This document shows positions 27,611-35,721 of a stretch of DNA of 64,000 bases, in pieces. Under the pieces are notes generated by a model, which did no database searches, was not told the DNA's origin, and worked only from the letters and a program-made list of their open reading frames with translations. The position numbers and the translations under genes were made by a program. The first letter of the stretch is position 1. Each line of letters begins with the position of its first letter. The DNA comes from Bradyrhizobium sp. SK17 (GTDB taxonomy: Bacteria > Pseudomonadota > Alphaproteobacteria > Rhizobiales > Xanthobacteraceae), in assembly GCF_002831585.1 (NCBI RefSeq), contig NZ_CP025113.1:1674001-1738000 (forward strand), written 5' to 3'.

Positions 27611-27760
27611 ATGCAGCCTAAAATCAAAGAGCATATCTGCCCGAATTGCAATGGAACGGGCTTCCCGGCCGTCGTGCAGTCGGTAAAGCCGGGTTACAAA
27701 ATCTTTCCGGCCAAATGCGAGGCCTGCGATGGCAAGGGAAGGGTCACGGAAGACAATTAA
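27611..27760 (+). CDS. DnaJ-type zinc-finger mini-protein (49 aa)
   Basis: The 49-residue frame contains two CxxCxGxG units, CPNCNGTG at residues 10-17 and CEACDGKG at about 37-44. These match the zinc-binding repeat of DnaJ; two such units form one zinc site. There is no J-domain. The frame is too short for most gene finders. Zinc binding is strongly implied; a role in thiol or chaperone chemistry is inference. Confidence 0.75.
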   Translation: MQPKIKEHICPNCNGTGFPAVVQSVKPGYKIFPAKCEACDGKGRVTEDN

Positions 27761-27869
27761 GGCCGCCTAGACACGGCCGTCCGGTTGAAAATCTTACGGG
27801 CGGCGCAGCCGTTCAGGCCGAGAGGGTGCCAGCAAAGTCCCGGATCGTCAGCTCTGGGTTTGCCCCTGT

Positions 27870-28130
27870 TGTGCGGGGTTGCAAACTCGGTCGGTGTGAG
27901 CCGTTGAGGCTCGGGTGTGGTCGATCGGTGCTGCGGGCGATCCGCCATTCCTCGATGATCTGACGAGCCTCGTTGAAATTGATGAACAGGCTCTCGTTGA
28001 GACGCCGCGACACGCAGGCGGCTGTTGAAGCTTTCGACGAAGCCGTTCCGCATCGGCTTGCCGGGCGCGATGTAGCGCCATTCCGATCTCGAGTTCCTGC
28101 TACGAAGCGACGTTGCTGCCCAGCAACCAT
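27870..28130 (-). pseudogene. IS3-family transposase (OrfB) C-terminal remnant
   Basis: One reverse frame gives SEWRYIAPGKPMRNGFVESF followed by NSRLR. A second gives NESLFINFNEARQIIEEWRI and then TDRPHPSLNG, the end of an IS3-group integrase core containing its Glu region. A frameshift separates them near 28010, and the N-terminal two-thirds of the gene are missing. Confidence 0.82.
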
Positions 28131-28231
28131 ATGGCATCAACCCTGTTGTCCAACCATCACCGGTCAAGCTTCATGCGTAGGCATCGGTGCTGAGGGATAT
28201 GTAGCGCTCCTGCCTGCCCCGGGAGGGCCTG

Positions 28232-28477
28232 ATGACGCGATACTATTTCGATCTCCTGGATGAGGATGGCCTGTTCATTGACGAAGAGGGCCTGGAATTC
28301 TCGGACCTTCGAGCCGTGCAAGCTGAAGCGGCGAAGTCACTGGCCGACATGGCTCGGGAGGCGGTGCATGGCTCACCAGGTCTTTCAAGGCGGCACATGA
28401 TGGTTGATGTGCGAGACAAAGTCGGCCCGGTGATGCAGATCCGGTTCAACTTCGAGGTCGAAAGAATGAAACAATAG
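28232..28477 (+). CDS. DUF6894 protein (81 aa)
   Basis: MTRYYFDLLDEDGLFIDEEG followed by AVQAEAAKSLADMAREAV and MMVDVRDKVGPVMQIRFNFE is the complete signature of this very common small rhizobial family. These proteins begin with a YFD(L/I) strand and end in a second beta unit. The function is unknown. The start has CCGGGAGGGCCTG upstream, a good ribosome-binding site. Confidence 0.9.
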   Translation: MTRYYFDLLDEDGLFIDEEGLEFSDLRAVQAEAAKSLADMAREAVHGSPGLSRRHMMVDVRDKVGPVMQIRFNFEVERMKQ

Positions 28478-28672
28478 GCCTCACTTTATCTCGACGGATT
28501 TTCCTATTGCTCGGCGAGCGGCCGGGCTTCCATGGGTTGTCAGGGAGGGAATCCATACCGGCGGGTGGAACACGACTGCAACCTGACACTCTTCGATCGT
28601 CGGAAGAGAGCAACGCACCTCGCGGGCGCCACAATACCGGTCGAGCTCCTGGCTCCAGCTTGTTCGCTACGC

Positions 28673-29020
28673 CTACTTCTTCTTCGAGGGCCCGAAATCC
28701 GGTTGCCAAGCGGCCTCTTTCCGGCTCGGTGCCGCCGCTATGACCTTGGCTTTTTCCTTTTTCGGCTTCTTGGTTTCGCGATTCCCGCGTTGCTGTCCCT
28801 TCGCCATGACGTCTATCTCCTGTTGGGGGTCGAGCTCGTGAAGTTCATCCGACTGCAGAACGCGCCCGCGCGGTGTGCATACGCGAACATCCATATAACC
28901 CTCGCGCAGCAGCTTGCGCGCAATACGCAGCGCGAGCGTCGCGCTGCCGCGGCCGAGACTGGCACTGCCATGCGCGTTGGTCCCCGTGATGAGGTAGCGC
29001 ACGCGCATTGTCCTAGCCAT
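28673..29020 (-). CDS. Small basic protein, possibly two fused short genes
   Basis: The frame starts MARTMRVRYLITGTNAHGSA, then a helical part LALRIARKLLREGYMDVRVC. It runs on in frame into MAKGQQRGNRETKKPKKEKA and ends WQPDFGPSKKK. The last 44 residues look like a separate small Lys-rich protein. They have their own ATG (28805-28807) and AGGAG nine bases upstream. The product may be one 115-residue protein, two proteins, or both. Confidence 0.6.
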   Translation of the reverse strand: MARTMRVRYLITGTNAHGSASLGRGSATLALRIARKLLREGYMDVRVCTPRGRVLQSDELHELDPQQEIDVMAKGQQRGNRETKKPKKEKAKVIAAAPSRKEAAWQPDFGPSKKK

Positions 29021-29111
29021 TAAGGATGGCTGCGGCACACACCAGAAGCAAAAGAAACAGCGGAACGATCACCGGCGGGACGATCCATTCCGAGGCGCGA
29101 AAGGAAGACAT
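29013..29111 (-). CDS. 32-residue single-span membrane peptide
   Basis: The frame reads MSSFRASEWIVPPVIVPLFL then LLLVCAAAILNG: a polar N-terminus and one hydrophobic helix. AGGAG lies seven bases before the ATG (29109-29111). Its TAG overlaps the start ATG of the next gene, so coupling is likely. The frame is too short for usual gene finding. Confidence 0.55.
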   Translation of the reverse strand: MSSFRASEWIVPPVIVPLFLLLLVCAAAILNG

Positions 29112-29367
29112 AGGGCGCTCCTGCAACTCTATCGGCGGGAGCGTGCGTAACCCTCAGTCACCGGTCGATGCCGTTGAGACGTGCGGTGATACGAGACCGT
29201 ACGCCTCCGCCACGACAATAGCGAGCGCCAATACGCCGCGCGTGCGCGAGAGGTGTGCTGCGGCGTCAGGGCGCATGAATGGCGAATGCGCTGGCTATTG
29301 TCCTGCGATCGGCGCATGCTGATCGTTGCCGGTTGGTTGGGGCCCACCTGCAGGAAGGCAGGCGTGC

Positions 29368-29634
29368 ATGACCATCCGCTCACGGCGAGAGACCGTCATG
29401 TTCAGGCATCCGTTTCGAATTCGCGGCATCGAGCGGGTGTTGCCCGCCGGCGCTTACGAGGTCATCACAGACGAGGAGGCGATCGAAGGGCTCACCTTCT
29501 CGGCCTACCGCCGCGTTGCCACGATGATCGTCGTGCCTGCGGAAGGCGCCCACAACTCCATGGAGGTCCTTTCGATCGGTTCAGTCGACCTTGCCAATGC
29601 ACAGGCTGCGGACGCGAGTGCAGGCGATGACTGA
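29368..29634 (+). CDS. Small conserved protein (88 aa)
   Basis: It contains MFRHPFRIRGIERVLPAGAY, then EVITDEEAIEGLTFSAYRRV and ATMIVVPAEG. This beta-rich pattern is familiar from short Bradyrhizobium proteins with no function assigned. The ATG at 29368 has AGGAAGG upstream; ATG 29398 is an alternative matching the conserved MFRHPF start. Its end overlaps the next gene by eight bases. Confidence 0.7.
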   Translation: MTIRSRRETVMFRHPFRIRGIERVLPAGAYEVITDEEAIEGLTFSAYRRVATMIVVPAEGAHNSMEVLSIGSVDLANAQAADASAGDD

Positions 29635-29935
29635 CCACCCGGTCGATCTGGACAAGCATCGCGGGATGGCCGCACAGAAGGCGACGGATTTGCGCCGCGC
29701 GCTGGCCGAAGTCGAGACCCATGCAAGGGAGCTACGCGAACGTGAATCCGAGCTCGAACACCGCATGATGTCGGCGCCTGCTGTCTCGTGGCCGGAGGCC
29801 GCAGTGAAGGCGCGGCATCTGCTTAACCTCTATGCCGCGAGCTTGCCTGCAGAAGATACCAGGCACCACGCGCTGGTCGCGATGCTGCTCGACGATTTCG
29901 CCAGGCTCACGGAGGCAGACCGCGAGAGCAGCTAG
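29627..29935 (+). CDS. Small helical protein (102 aa)
   Basis: MTDHPVDLDKHRGMAAQKAT begins a charged coiled coil (about 20-50). A helical part follows, PEAAVKARHLLNLYAASLPA and LLDDFARL. It resembles a rhizobial hypothetical family. The overlap with the preceding gene indicates an operon of at least two. Confidence 0.7.
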   Translation: MTDHPVDLDKHRGMAAQKATDLRRALAEVETHARELRERESELEHRMMSAPAVSWPEAAVKARHLLNLYAASLPAEDTRHHALVAMLLDDFARLTEADRESS

Positions 29936-29978
29936 CAAAGTGGCGCTGCCACGGAGTCATTTCGTAAAGGAGCAAGCC

Positions 29979-30257
29979 ATGACGCTGACGAGCGGCCGCT
30001 ATATCGGTCACGAATACGACAGGATGATCGTCCTGTTTTCGATGCAAGACGGCGCCAAGGAAGTACCCTGCGCAATCTCGACCTCCGCGATGGACGCTCT
30101 CGAGGGCGGCCAGCAGATCCGTTCCGAACAGCGCGAAGCCCAGTTCATTCGCCTGCGCGATCGCATCGAGGCATGTGCGGCCGGCAAATATCGAGCGACG
30201 GAGCTCGAAGGAAATCCGAGAGGAATCGTGCTGCGAGGCATCGATTTCAGAACATAG
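29979..30257 (+). CDS. DUF1488-like small protein (92 aa)
   Basis: It begins MTLTSGRYIGHEYDRMIVLF and continues with FSMQDGAKEVPCAISTSAMD, then a helical, Arg-rich second half ending RGIDFRT. The N-terminal beta unit (V.F.M..G...V.C.I...A(L/M)) followed by helices is the DUF1488 plan. Its start has AAAGGAGCAAGCC upstream. It probably continues the same operon as the two genes before it. Confidence 0.72.
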   Translation: MTLTSGRYIGHEYDRMIVLFSMQDGAKEVPCAISTSAMDALEGGQQIRSEQREAQFIRLRDRIEACAAGKYRATELEGNPRGIVLRGIDFRT

Positions 30258-30398
30258 AAGCCTGCTGTTGCCGCCTGCTCAAACAAGTCGCTCGCAAAAT
30301 CTGCCAAGGCGAAGATTGACCACGTTGTTTCGTCGGGCAGACGCATAACGCTCGTGAAGCAGCGTCGAGGGCCAGGATGACACCGAATCACCGATCCC

Positions 30399-30614
30399 TT
30401 AGCTATCGGTAGACCCCTTCTTTGTCGAACGATCGACGCGGACGGTTCGGAATTCTGCAGGCCCTTCAACCAAGCGACGCTTGCGTATCGCTTGATCATC
30501 GGCACTGGCACGATTGTCGGCCTTATGATCGATTGCCGCGCCCGCCAGATGAACAGCACGCTTGCGCTGGCTATGAATGCGACGAGCCGTCTTATCATCT
30601 TTTGATTTCGCCAT
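30399..30614 (-). CDS. Small basic protein (71 aa)
   Basis: MAKSKDDKTARRIHSQRKRA is preceded by CTGGAGGTTTCG, a strong ribosome-binding site. The protein is rich in Arg, Lys and Asp throughout (RASADDQAIRKRRLVEGPAE) with no hydrophobic core. No family or function is recognised. Confidence 0.55.
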   Translation of the reverse strand: MAKSKDDKTARRIHSQRKRAVHLAGAAIDHKADNRASADDQAIRKRRLVEGPAEFRTVRVDRSTKKGSTDS

Positions 30615-30771
30615 CGAAACCTCCAGGGATTGAAGAACCGGCCTAGGAACTTCGTTGATTCTTGATCGACGCTTCCCGTCGCGTCACAAGCAGTACCGCT
30701 GACTTGAAATGGATCAATGACGACAATGTTCCCTTGATATTCGGCTCGGCACTCCTCCAATCGCGAGAGTT

Positions 30772-31050
30772 CTAGGAGCGCTCCTTGCTGGCAATTTGCG
30801 GCAGAGGTGGCCTACGTTCCGGAAGTTTCTTCTTCGGAGGCGCAGGCAGCAAGCCTTCCTTGATGGCTTGCTTGCGAGCGAGCTTGCGGGCTCGGCGAAT
30901 GGCCTCGGCTCTTTCGCGTGTCTTCCTCTCCGAAGGTTTCTCGTAGGAGCGCCGCTGCTTCATTTCCCGGAAGACGCCCTCGCGCTGCATCTTCTTCTTC
31001 AGAACGCGAAGTGCCTGGTCGACATTGTTGTCGCGAACAAGTACCTGCAA
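30772..31050 (-). CDS. rpsU: Ribosomal protein bS21 paralogue
   Basis: The mature frame is [20 protein letters not shown], then [20 protein letters not shown] and [16 protein letters not shown]. This is bS21 with the usual basic tail. I placed the start at TTG 31048-31050, because alignment of the family begins exactly at [10 protein letters not shown] and GGGGAG lies six bases before it; no ATG fits. The C-terminal [14 protein letters not shown] stretch is unusual. It may be an accessory copy used in stress or cold, given the cold-shock gene divergently placed next to it. Confidence 0.9.
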   Translation of the reverse strand: MQVLVRDNNVDQALRVLKKKMQREGVFREMKQRRSYEKPSERKTRERAEAIRRARKLARKQAIKEGLLPAPPKKKLPERRPPLPQIASKERS

Positions 31051-31491
31051 ATGAAACTCCCCGTTGGGCTGCGAATGCGACGGGTCCTGCATGCAGCCGT
31101 GCGCGCAGGAAACTCGTCGCGATTGTGAGAATGGAAAAAACGGCGGCATGTCTTCGCCGGCATCGAACGCGCCGGGCTTACGTCACGGCATCCAGTTCGA
31201 TGTGAGTGACGGGACCACTCCCGGACAGCCATGTCAATCGATAAAGCGCTCCTCTTACGATGACGAGCCCTTTCGAACCTGCTCGAACGATGCTCCAGAA
31301 ACGCTCTTGCAAAACAAACTTGCTCGCCATCCTTGTAAAAAGTGAGAAGGCTGTGTATGTATGAGTTATTCGATTAGCCGCTGTGCCTTGTTGAACGCGC
31401 CCGCGGGCTCCTTTTCCAAAGACATCGACGAAGTTGATAAATGCTGCGTGACCGTCACGCGGAACGCGCTTGTGCGCTTTGGAGAATGAAA
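31051..31491. other. 441-bp divergent region with cold-shock leader
   Basis: It lies between the leftward bS21 gene and the rightward csp gene. The last 130-160 bases before csp are probably a long 5' leader, typical of cold-shock genes, and contain GC-rich inverted stretches (GACCGTCACGCGG). I see no protein gene here. Confidence 0.55.
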
Positions 31492-31701
31492 ATGACGACA
31501 GGTACTGTTAAGTGGTTCAACGGCCAAAAGGGCTTTGGGTTTATTCAGCCGAACGACGGCAGCAACGATGTGTTCGTTCACATCAGCGCGGTCGAACGCG
31601 CTGGTCTTTCCGGTCTGGCCGAAGGCCAGAAGGTGAGCTACGAGGCCAAGAGCGACAAGATGCGAGGCAAAGTCAGCGCTGAGAATCTCTCGCTGGCGTG
31701 A
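31492..31701 (+). CDS. Cold-shock protein (CspA family)
   Basis: This 69-residue OB-fold RNA chaperone has RNP1 as KGFGFIQP and RNP2 as DVFVHI. The N-terminus is [17 protein letters not shown], at ATG 31492 with GGAG seven bases upstream; ATG 31486 would add two residues. It is followed by two hairpin terminators. Its role is melting RNA structure at low temperature or general growth. Confidence 0.97.
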   Translation: MTTGTVKWFNGQKGFGFIQPNDGSNDVFVHISAVERAGLSGLAEGQKVSYEAKSDKMRGKVSAENLSLA

Positions 31702-31710
31702 TCTTGCGGA

Positions 31711-31774
31711 GCCGTTTCACGGATGTACTGAAACGGCCGCTCTGCCCGCTCGACCTACGGATTGAGCGGGTTTT
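31711..31774 (+). terminator. Tandem terminators after csp
   Basis: The first hairpin has arms GCCGTTTCA (31711-31719) and TGAAACGGC (31729-31737). The second has CCCGCTC (31745-31751) and GAGCGGG (31764-31770), followed by TTTTG, a standard intrinsic terminator. Confidence 0.85.
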
Positions 31775-31798
31775 GTCCGTGCCAAGGTGTGATGGGAA

Positions 31799-32041
31799 AT
31801 GAGCGCCAAAAAATCAGTGGAGCCGTCGCCCGAAAGCATCGCGCGCTTCAATCGCAAAAGACTCGCGGCTGAAGAAGGCGCGCGGGCATTGTTGGATGTC
31901 GAGAGACGGGGCACCGACATTCGGAAGAACATGGCGCGACTTCGAGATCTCCGCGAGACCAAGGAAGCTGCTGACGCCGTTCTCTCGGCATCCTTGCCCA
32001 CGCGCGCGCCGACGAAACGCAGAAGCAAGCCGGCTCGATAG
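31799..32041 (+). CDS. Small charged protein (80 aa)
   Basis: MSAKKSVEPSPESIARFNRK leads a helix-rich, Arg/Lys/Glu-dominated sequence with a basic tail (APTKRRSKPAR). It has no hydrophobic core or known motif. It lies 25 bp after the csp terminator and may be expressed from its own promoter. Confidence 0.6.
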   Translation: MSAKKSVEPSPESIARFNRKRLAAEEGARALLDVERRGTDIRKNMARLRDLRETKEAADAVLSASLPTRAPTKRRSKPAR

Positions 32042-32082
32042 CCGATTACCGCAGCGGCCGATGCGTCTGCGAACGTAGTTTA

Positions 32083-32316
32083 ATGGCAATGGGGCGGATT
32101 GTGCGTAGAGCCAAGTCAGACGGCAGCGGAACGATCACGTTTTCCCTTGCGCTCGGCGCAGCGCGCCAGATCTGCAGGCTAACCACGACATTTCAGACCG
32201 ACAAGCAAGCGTTCAGCTATCTTCACAAATATCGGACCGAGTTCGAGCAAATGGCGCGGATGCGCCTCGCTTCAGGCGAGCTCGAAGACGGGATCGTCGT
32301 GCTCTCAATGCTCTAG
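32083..32316 (+). CDS. Small protein (77 aa)
   Basis: The sequence MGRIVRRAKSDGSGTITFSL followed by FQTDKQAFSYLHKYRTEFEQ and ELEDGIVVLSML suggests a beta strand pair plus one long helix. No family is recognised. ATG 32083 and ATG 32089 are both in frame; neither has a strong ribosome-binding site. Confidence 0.55.
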   Translation: MAMGRIVRRAKSDGSGTITFSLALGAARQICRLTTTFQTDKQAFSYLHKYRTEFEQMARMRLASGELEDGIVVLSML

Positions 32317-32357
32317 TCTAGGCTAGGACGAGACCGACAGCGCCTACTGGCACTATG

Positions 32358-32540
32358 TTATTCCGCCCCGTCTTTCGATTTGCCTTCACGCGCCAAGCGT
32401 TCTGCTTTCAAGCGAGCGAGATTTTCGTGAAAGGATCGTTGCGACTTCGCGTAATCGCTCATTGGTGTTTCGCCTCCAATCGTCTTGAAGGCATTGTTGG
32501 CTTGCTGCAGAAGCCGAGCATTCGCTTCACTCTTGATCAT
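32358..32540 (-). CDS. Small helical protein (60 aa)
   Basis: MIKSEANARLLQQANNAFKT begins a mostly helical, charged protein with MSDYAKSQRSFHENLARLKA and a Lys/Arg/Glu tail. GAGAGG lies five bases before the ATG. Similar short proteins with a MSDYxK..xxFxxNxxRLKAxRLAR pattern occur in rhizobia; the function is unknown. Confidence 0.65.
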   Translation of the reverse strand: MIKSEANARLLQQANNAFKTIGGETPMSDYAKSQRSFHENLARLKAERLAREGKSKDGAE

Positions 32541-32731
32541 TTTTGCCTCTCAGGGTTTGTTTGCGTTCTGGCCATGCAGGCGTGCTGCCACGGCTTGTCC
32601 AATTGCGGGCTGTGGCTGGCCAGGACAATTTGACCGGGGATCACGGCATCCCGAAGCGCGTCTGGCACGCATGGCTCGACCATAACACGAGCGAACTTCC
32701 GGGCAGCAAGTCATTGTTGGAGGTTCGTGTC

Positions 32732-33109
32732 TCATCCTACAAATTTCTTCATCGCTGCGACCACAACCTTCTCGTTGTACGGCTTGGAAAAGAACATGCC
32801 TCGTACAGGGAGATCGACTTCAGACGCGTCGACGTGGCCGGACGTCAAGATGATGTCGATCGGCGGCCATCGGTTGCGGATGAGAGCCGCAAGCTTCATC
32901 CCGTCGATGCCGCGCGGCATGTCGATGTCGGAAAAGACGACGCGAATATCGAGCCGCGCCTCCAGAATGCGGACGGCTTCGGTCGCATCGGCGGCTTCGA
33001 CCGGCTCAAAGCCGGCTTCCTCGACCATATCGACAGCCGCCATTCTCAGCAGCGGTTCGTCTTCGACGACCAACACGAGAGGCCTGCATCTTCCGTTGTA
33101 GGCTGTCAT
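32732..33109 (-). CDS. Single-domain response regulator (CheY-like)
   Basis: This 125-residue receiver has VLVVEDEPLLRM (acidic pair), VVFSDIDMPRG (phospho-acceptor Asp), ILTSGH (Thr/Ser switch) and FFSKPYNEK (Lys). There is no output domain. It lies 50 bp downstream of a GAF protein that appears to have lost its kinase part, so its cognate kinase may be gone. Confidence 0.92.
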   Translation of the reverse strand: MTAYNGRCRPLVLVVEDEPLLRMAAVDMVEEAGFEPVEAADATEAVRILEARLDIRVVFSDIDMPRGIDGMKLAALIRNRWPPIDIILTSGHVDASEVDLPVRGMFFSKPYNEKVVVAAMKKFVG

Positions 33110-33159
33110 TGGTTCTCTCCCGTCAAGGTTGTTGCACCTGAGAGAGAGGGGCTGAGAAG

Positions 33160-33723
33160 TCAGCTTCGAACCCAGTAGACAGGTAACGAAGCGCAACGCC
33201 TCCCGTTCCGATGAGACCCATTTCGATCAATCTTGATCCGAAGCCTTTTACGGACGGGTTCGCCACGGTGGTCGGTGATGCCTTCGGGGCGCGGCTGGCG
33301 ATCGAGCACGCAGACGGTGCCGAGCGGGAGGCCTTCCTCGGTTTTCAGCAGGGCGCCAGCATAAAAGCGAAGCCCGCCTGCTGCGGTGACCAAAGGATTG
33401 CGGACGAATCGATCGTCCAAAAGAGTGTCGGGAACGACCATGGTGTCGCCCTGCAGGATGGCGTGGACGCAGATCGAGACGTCGAGCGGAAGTTCACGAG
33501 TCCCGATTCCGACTTCTGCCTTGAACCACTGCCGGCCATTTGCAATCAGGTTCACGACCGCGATCGGCGCGCCAAAAGTGTCCGCGGCCAGCCGCACGAT
33601 ATCGTCGAAATCAGGCTCCCTTGGCGTATCGAGGATTCCGTAACGCTCGAGGGCGGAGAGCCGGTCCCGTTCGTCCCACTCCCGCCCTGCGTCTACCCGC
33701 TGGGCGGCGTTAATGTCGTTCAT
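33160..33723 (-). pseudogene. GAF-domain protein, probably truncated sensor kinase
   Basis: The N-terminus (RLSALERYGILDTPREPDFD) leads into a full GAF domain with VVNLIANGRQWFKAEVGIG and LGTVCVLDRQPRPEG. In relatives this continues into a coiled coil and histidine kinase (or GGDEF) domain. Here the sequence departs after about residue 140 into an unrelated Arg-rich tail and stops. The adjacent single-domain regulator is the usual partner of the full kinase. It is therefore best read as a truncated gene, though a free GAF protein is possible. Confidence 0.65.
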
Positions 33724-33862
33724 ATTTTGGCATCTTGTCAGACCCACCAGATCAGCGCCTTCAACAATAAGTACCGCTCCACCGACCGATGGTCAATCCA
33801 GTCTGTTACTGCGCCACGTGATTTGGTGAGCAGCCAAGGTGGTCCCGCAAGATGAATGCGGG

Positions 33863-34030
33863 TCAGTTCGCGGCTTCCTTGACAAGCGCTGCGATCGAGT
33901 TTCCGGATTTCCGGATCGCCGTCATCAACTGCGCCTCCGAAAGCTTGAGGCGCTTGCGTAGCACCTTTACCTGAACCTTGTCCTTCAGATCGATGGCATT
34001 GCGGAACGAGGCAGCCTTGCGCCGGAACAT
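33863..34030 (-). CDS. DUF3606 protein (55 aa)
   Basis: The frame MFRRKAASFRNAIDLKDKVQ, then VKVLRKRLKLSEAQLMTAIR and KSGNSIAALVKEAAN, matches DUF3606. In that family a short basic helix pair resembles a degenerate helix-turn-helix. It is a common small rhizobial protein of unknown role. Confidence 0.75.
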   Translation of the reverse strand: MFRRKAASFRNAIDLKDKVQVKVLRKRLKLSEAQLMTAIRKSGNSIAALVKEAAN

Positions 34031-34459
34031 CGCGTTGTCTTTCGATGGAGGGTCAAGCTGTACCCTGCAGTGGGTACCGACGTGCCGGAAGGCGATGGAG
34101 CGGCTGCCAGAGCTTTACTAAAACCGTCGTTTACAGATGAGCAACGCTTGGCGCCTGCCGATGTTCCCGCCTTCCCAGGCGTTCTTGCAGTCGCCATCAG
34201 CGCGGACGTCTGGCGTCCAGGTGACCGCCCCGCGCCCGGTCCGATCCGCTTCCTCGTGGCATTCCGGAGCGCCTTTGTCTTCCGCGAAACGAGCCACTCC
34301 CACGTGATGGCTCGGTCGGAGCGCCCGCGGCGGGAGCAATCGCATTCGGATGCCGGCCCTCACGTGGTCAGTGTCGTCGCCGACGACCTCCAAATGAGGT
34401 TGTTTTCCTTCAAACGTCGCCGCAACTGATATAGCTTGCGGTTGTAACGGGGTATCACG
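34031..34459. other. 429-bp region with no recognised gene
   Basis: Open frames of 70-160 codons exist on both strands here, but their sequences are Arg/Pro-rich shadows without motifs or ribosome-binding sites. It lies between small convergent and divergent genes and may be degraded. Confidence 0.5.
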
Positions 34460-34711
34460 GTGTCCACGGCAAGAGAATTCGTAGAGTTTTGGCTGAAGAA
34501 CAGCGTGCATGCTGACGAGCAATTCAGTGTGCGGCGCGGTCGGCCCGAGATTGAGGAACTGGTCCGACGCTTGTTGACAGCCGCCAAGGATCAAGGCTTC
34601 ACACAAGAGCAGATCGAGGCGCAGCTGGGCGGCGACATCTACGATTACATCCGCAGCAGTATCGATTCACAGAACGCGCAAGAGACCTCACGATTGAAGC
34701 GGGATTCTTGA
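34460..34711 (+). CDS. Small protein (83 aa), DUF768-like
   Basis: GTG starts MSTAREFVEFWLKNSVHADE, then IEELVRRLLTAAKDQGFTQE and GGDIYDYIRSSIDSQNAQ. The plan of a N-terminal FxxFWLxxxVH motif, a helix ending in A..G....I, then a short acidic turn and helix is like DUF768 proteins of rhizobia, but the match is from memory and tentative. It stands alone. Confidence 0.6.
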   Translation: MSTAREFVEFWLKNSVHADEQFSVRRGRPEIEELVRRLLTAAKDQGFTQEQIEAQLGGDIYDYIRSSIDSQNAQETSRLKRDS

Positions 34712-35065
34712 CGCGGCAGACTCCGCCCTGCGGAGACGCCGGGAATTGCCGGCCATCGTCGTTCTCAGGGCAACATTCGCCCAACGGGCCTGAACCTATC
34801 TTCCCCCCGGGGAGACAGACCTATAACCGGGATTTTGTTCGTTCCCTCTCGGGGCTGGAGAAGCGCCGTCCGCATCTTTTCAAGTGGGCGGCGTAACTTT
34901 TCAGAGCCGGCGCATTGAGTTTCCTCGTCGAAGAAATCGGATGCCTCGTCTGGCACCCTTGTCCGCTCACGGCGTGAACAGGTGCCATGGCCGATCCAGA
35001 TGAAAGGCAGCTGCGGGCCTTCAGCGCTGTGAAAGAATCCACCGGCTGAAGTAGATCGAATGACT
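34712..35065. other. 354-bp region with no recognised gene
   Basis: I see only short unsupported open frames and no clear terminator or operator in this stretch between two convergent small genes. Confidence 0.5.
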
Positions 35066-35272
35066 TTAGTGGGCCGTAGCTGGAATTGTCTCGATCACGC
35101 ACATGTCCTCGCGGCGTATCGTCACAGACCGCCCCGTCTCCCTGGCAATCTTCCAAGCCACCTTCTTTGCGGCATCCTCATCAGTATACTCAAGTATAAT
35201 GATGCTGCCTTTTCCGTCGAAAGCTACAGGATTCGACACGTTGATGATGATCAGCGGAGCTTTCTGCATCAT
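35066..35272 (-). CDS. Small conserved protein (68 aa)
   Basis: Beginning MMQKAPLIIINVSNPVAFDG, it has beta strands (GSIIILEYTDEDAAKKVAWK) and ends REDMCVIETIPATAH. A pattern of a strand, a helix over A..VAW.IAR.TGR.V, and a strand is known to me from short Bradyrhizobium proteins. ATG 35270-35272 overlaps the stop of the upstream gene as ATGA, which fixes the start. Confidence 0.68.
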   Translation of the reverse strand: MMQKAPLIIINVSNPVAFDGKGSIIILEYTDEDAAKKVAWKIARETGRSVTIRREDMCVIETIPATAH

Positions 35273-35472
35273 TGCGATCGCGGAAGGCTGGGGGACATCA
35301 GCCACTGTGTGAGGTGAGCGGCCGTTTCATCATTCCGAGCTTTCCTCAGCAGTGCTTCTCGCACTCGCCCCGGAGGCAACTGCCTCGCCTGCGTCCTGAG
35401 TGCTTTGGCTTCTTGGCTAAGACGTTCTTCGAGTGAATGAATCTGCTTAAATCGCCGCCGCCGTTGCTTCAT
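35269..35472 (-). CDS. Small basic helical protein (67 aa)
   Basis: MKQRRRRFKQIHSLEERLSQ starts a long charged helix (EAKALRTQARQLPPGRVREA). The composition LxxQAxxLPPGxxRexLLRKARxxETAAHLxxWL recurs in small rhizobial proteins. It is coupled by a four-base overlap to the following gene. The function is unknown. Confidence 0.68.
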   Translation of the reverse strand: MKQRRRRFKQIHSLEERLSQEAKALRTQARQLPPGRVREALLRKARNDETAAHLTQWLMSPSLPRSQ

Positions 35473-35721
35473 CGCTCCTCTCCAACGACTTTGCCAACCA
35501 AAAACGGAATGCATAACATTCCTGAAGTAGCATGGTTCCTATCGATCTGGCTTGGAGCTCAAGTTGATCTGACGATCTCCGGCAATGTTCGGCCAGCTTG
35601 GCGAACCGAACAATGGCGCGTCGTTCCGTGGGTCACAATGAGGCGCGGGCTCGCTAAGCCTTGTTTTCGGAGATTCCTTCCCCACCTGCCATAAGGGTCG
35701 TCGCAAAGGAGCGCATTTCGA

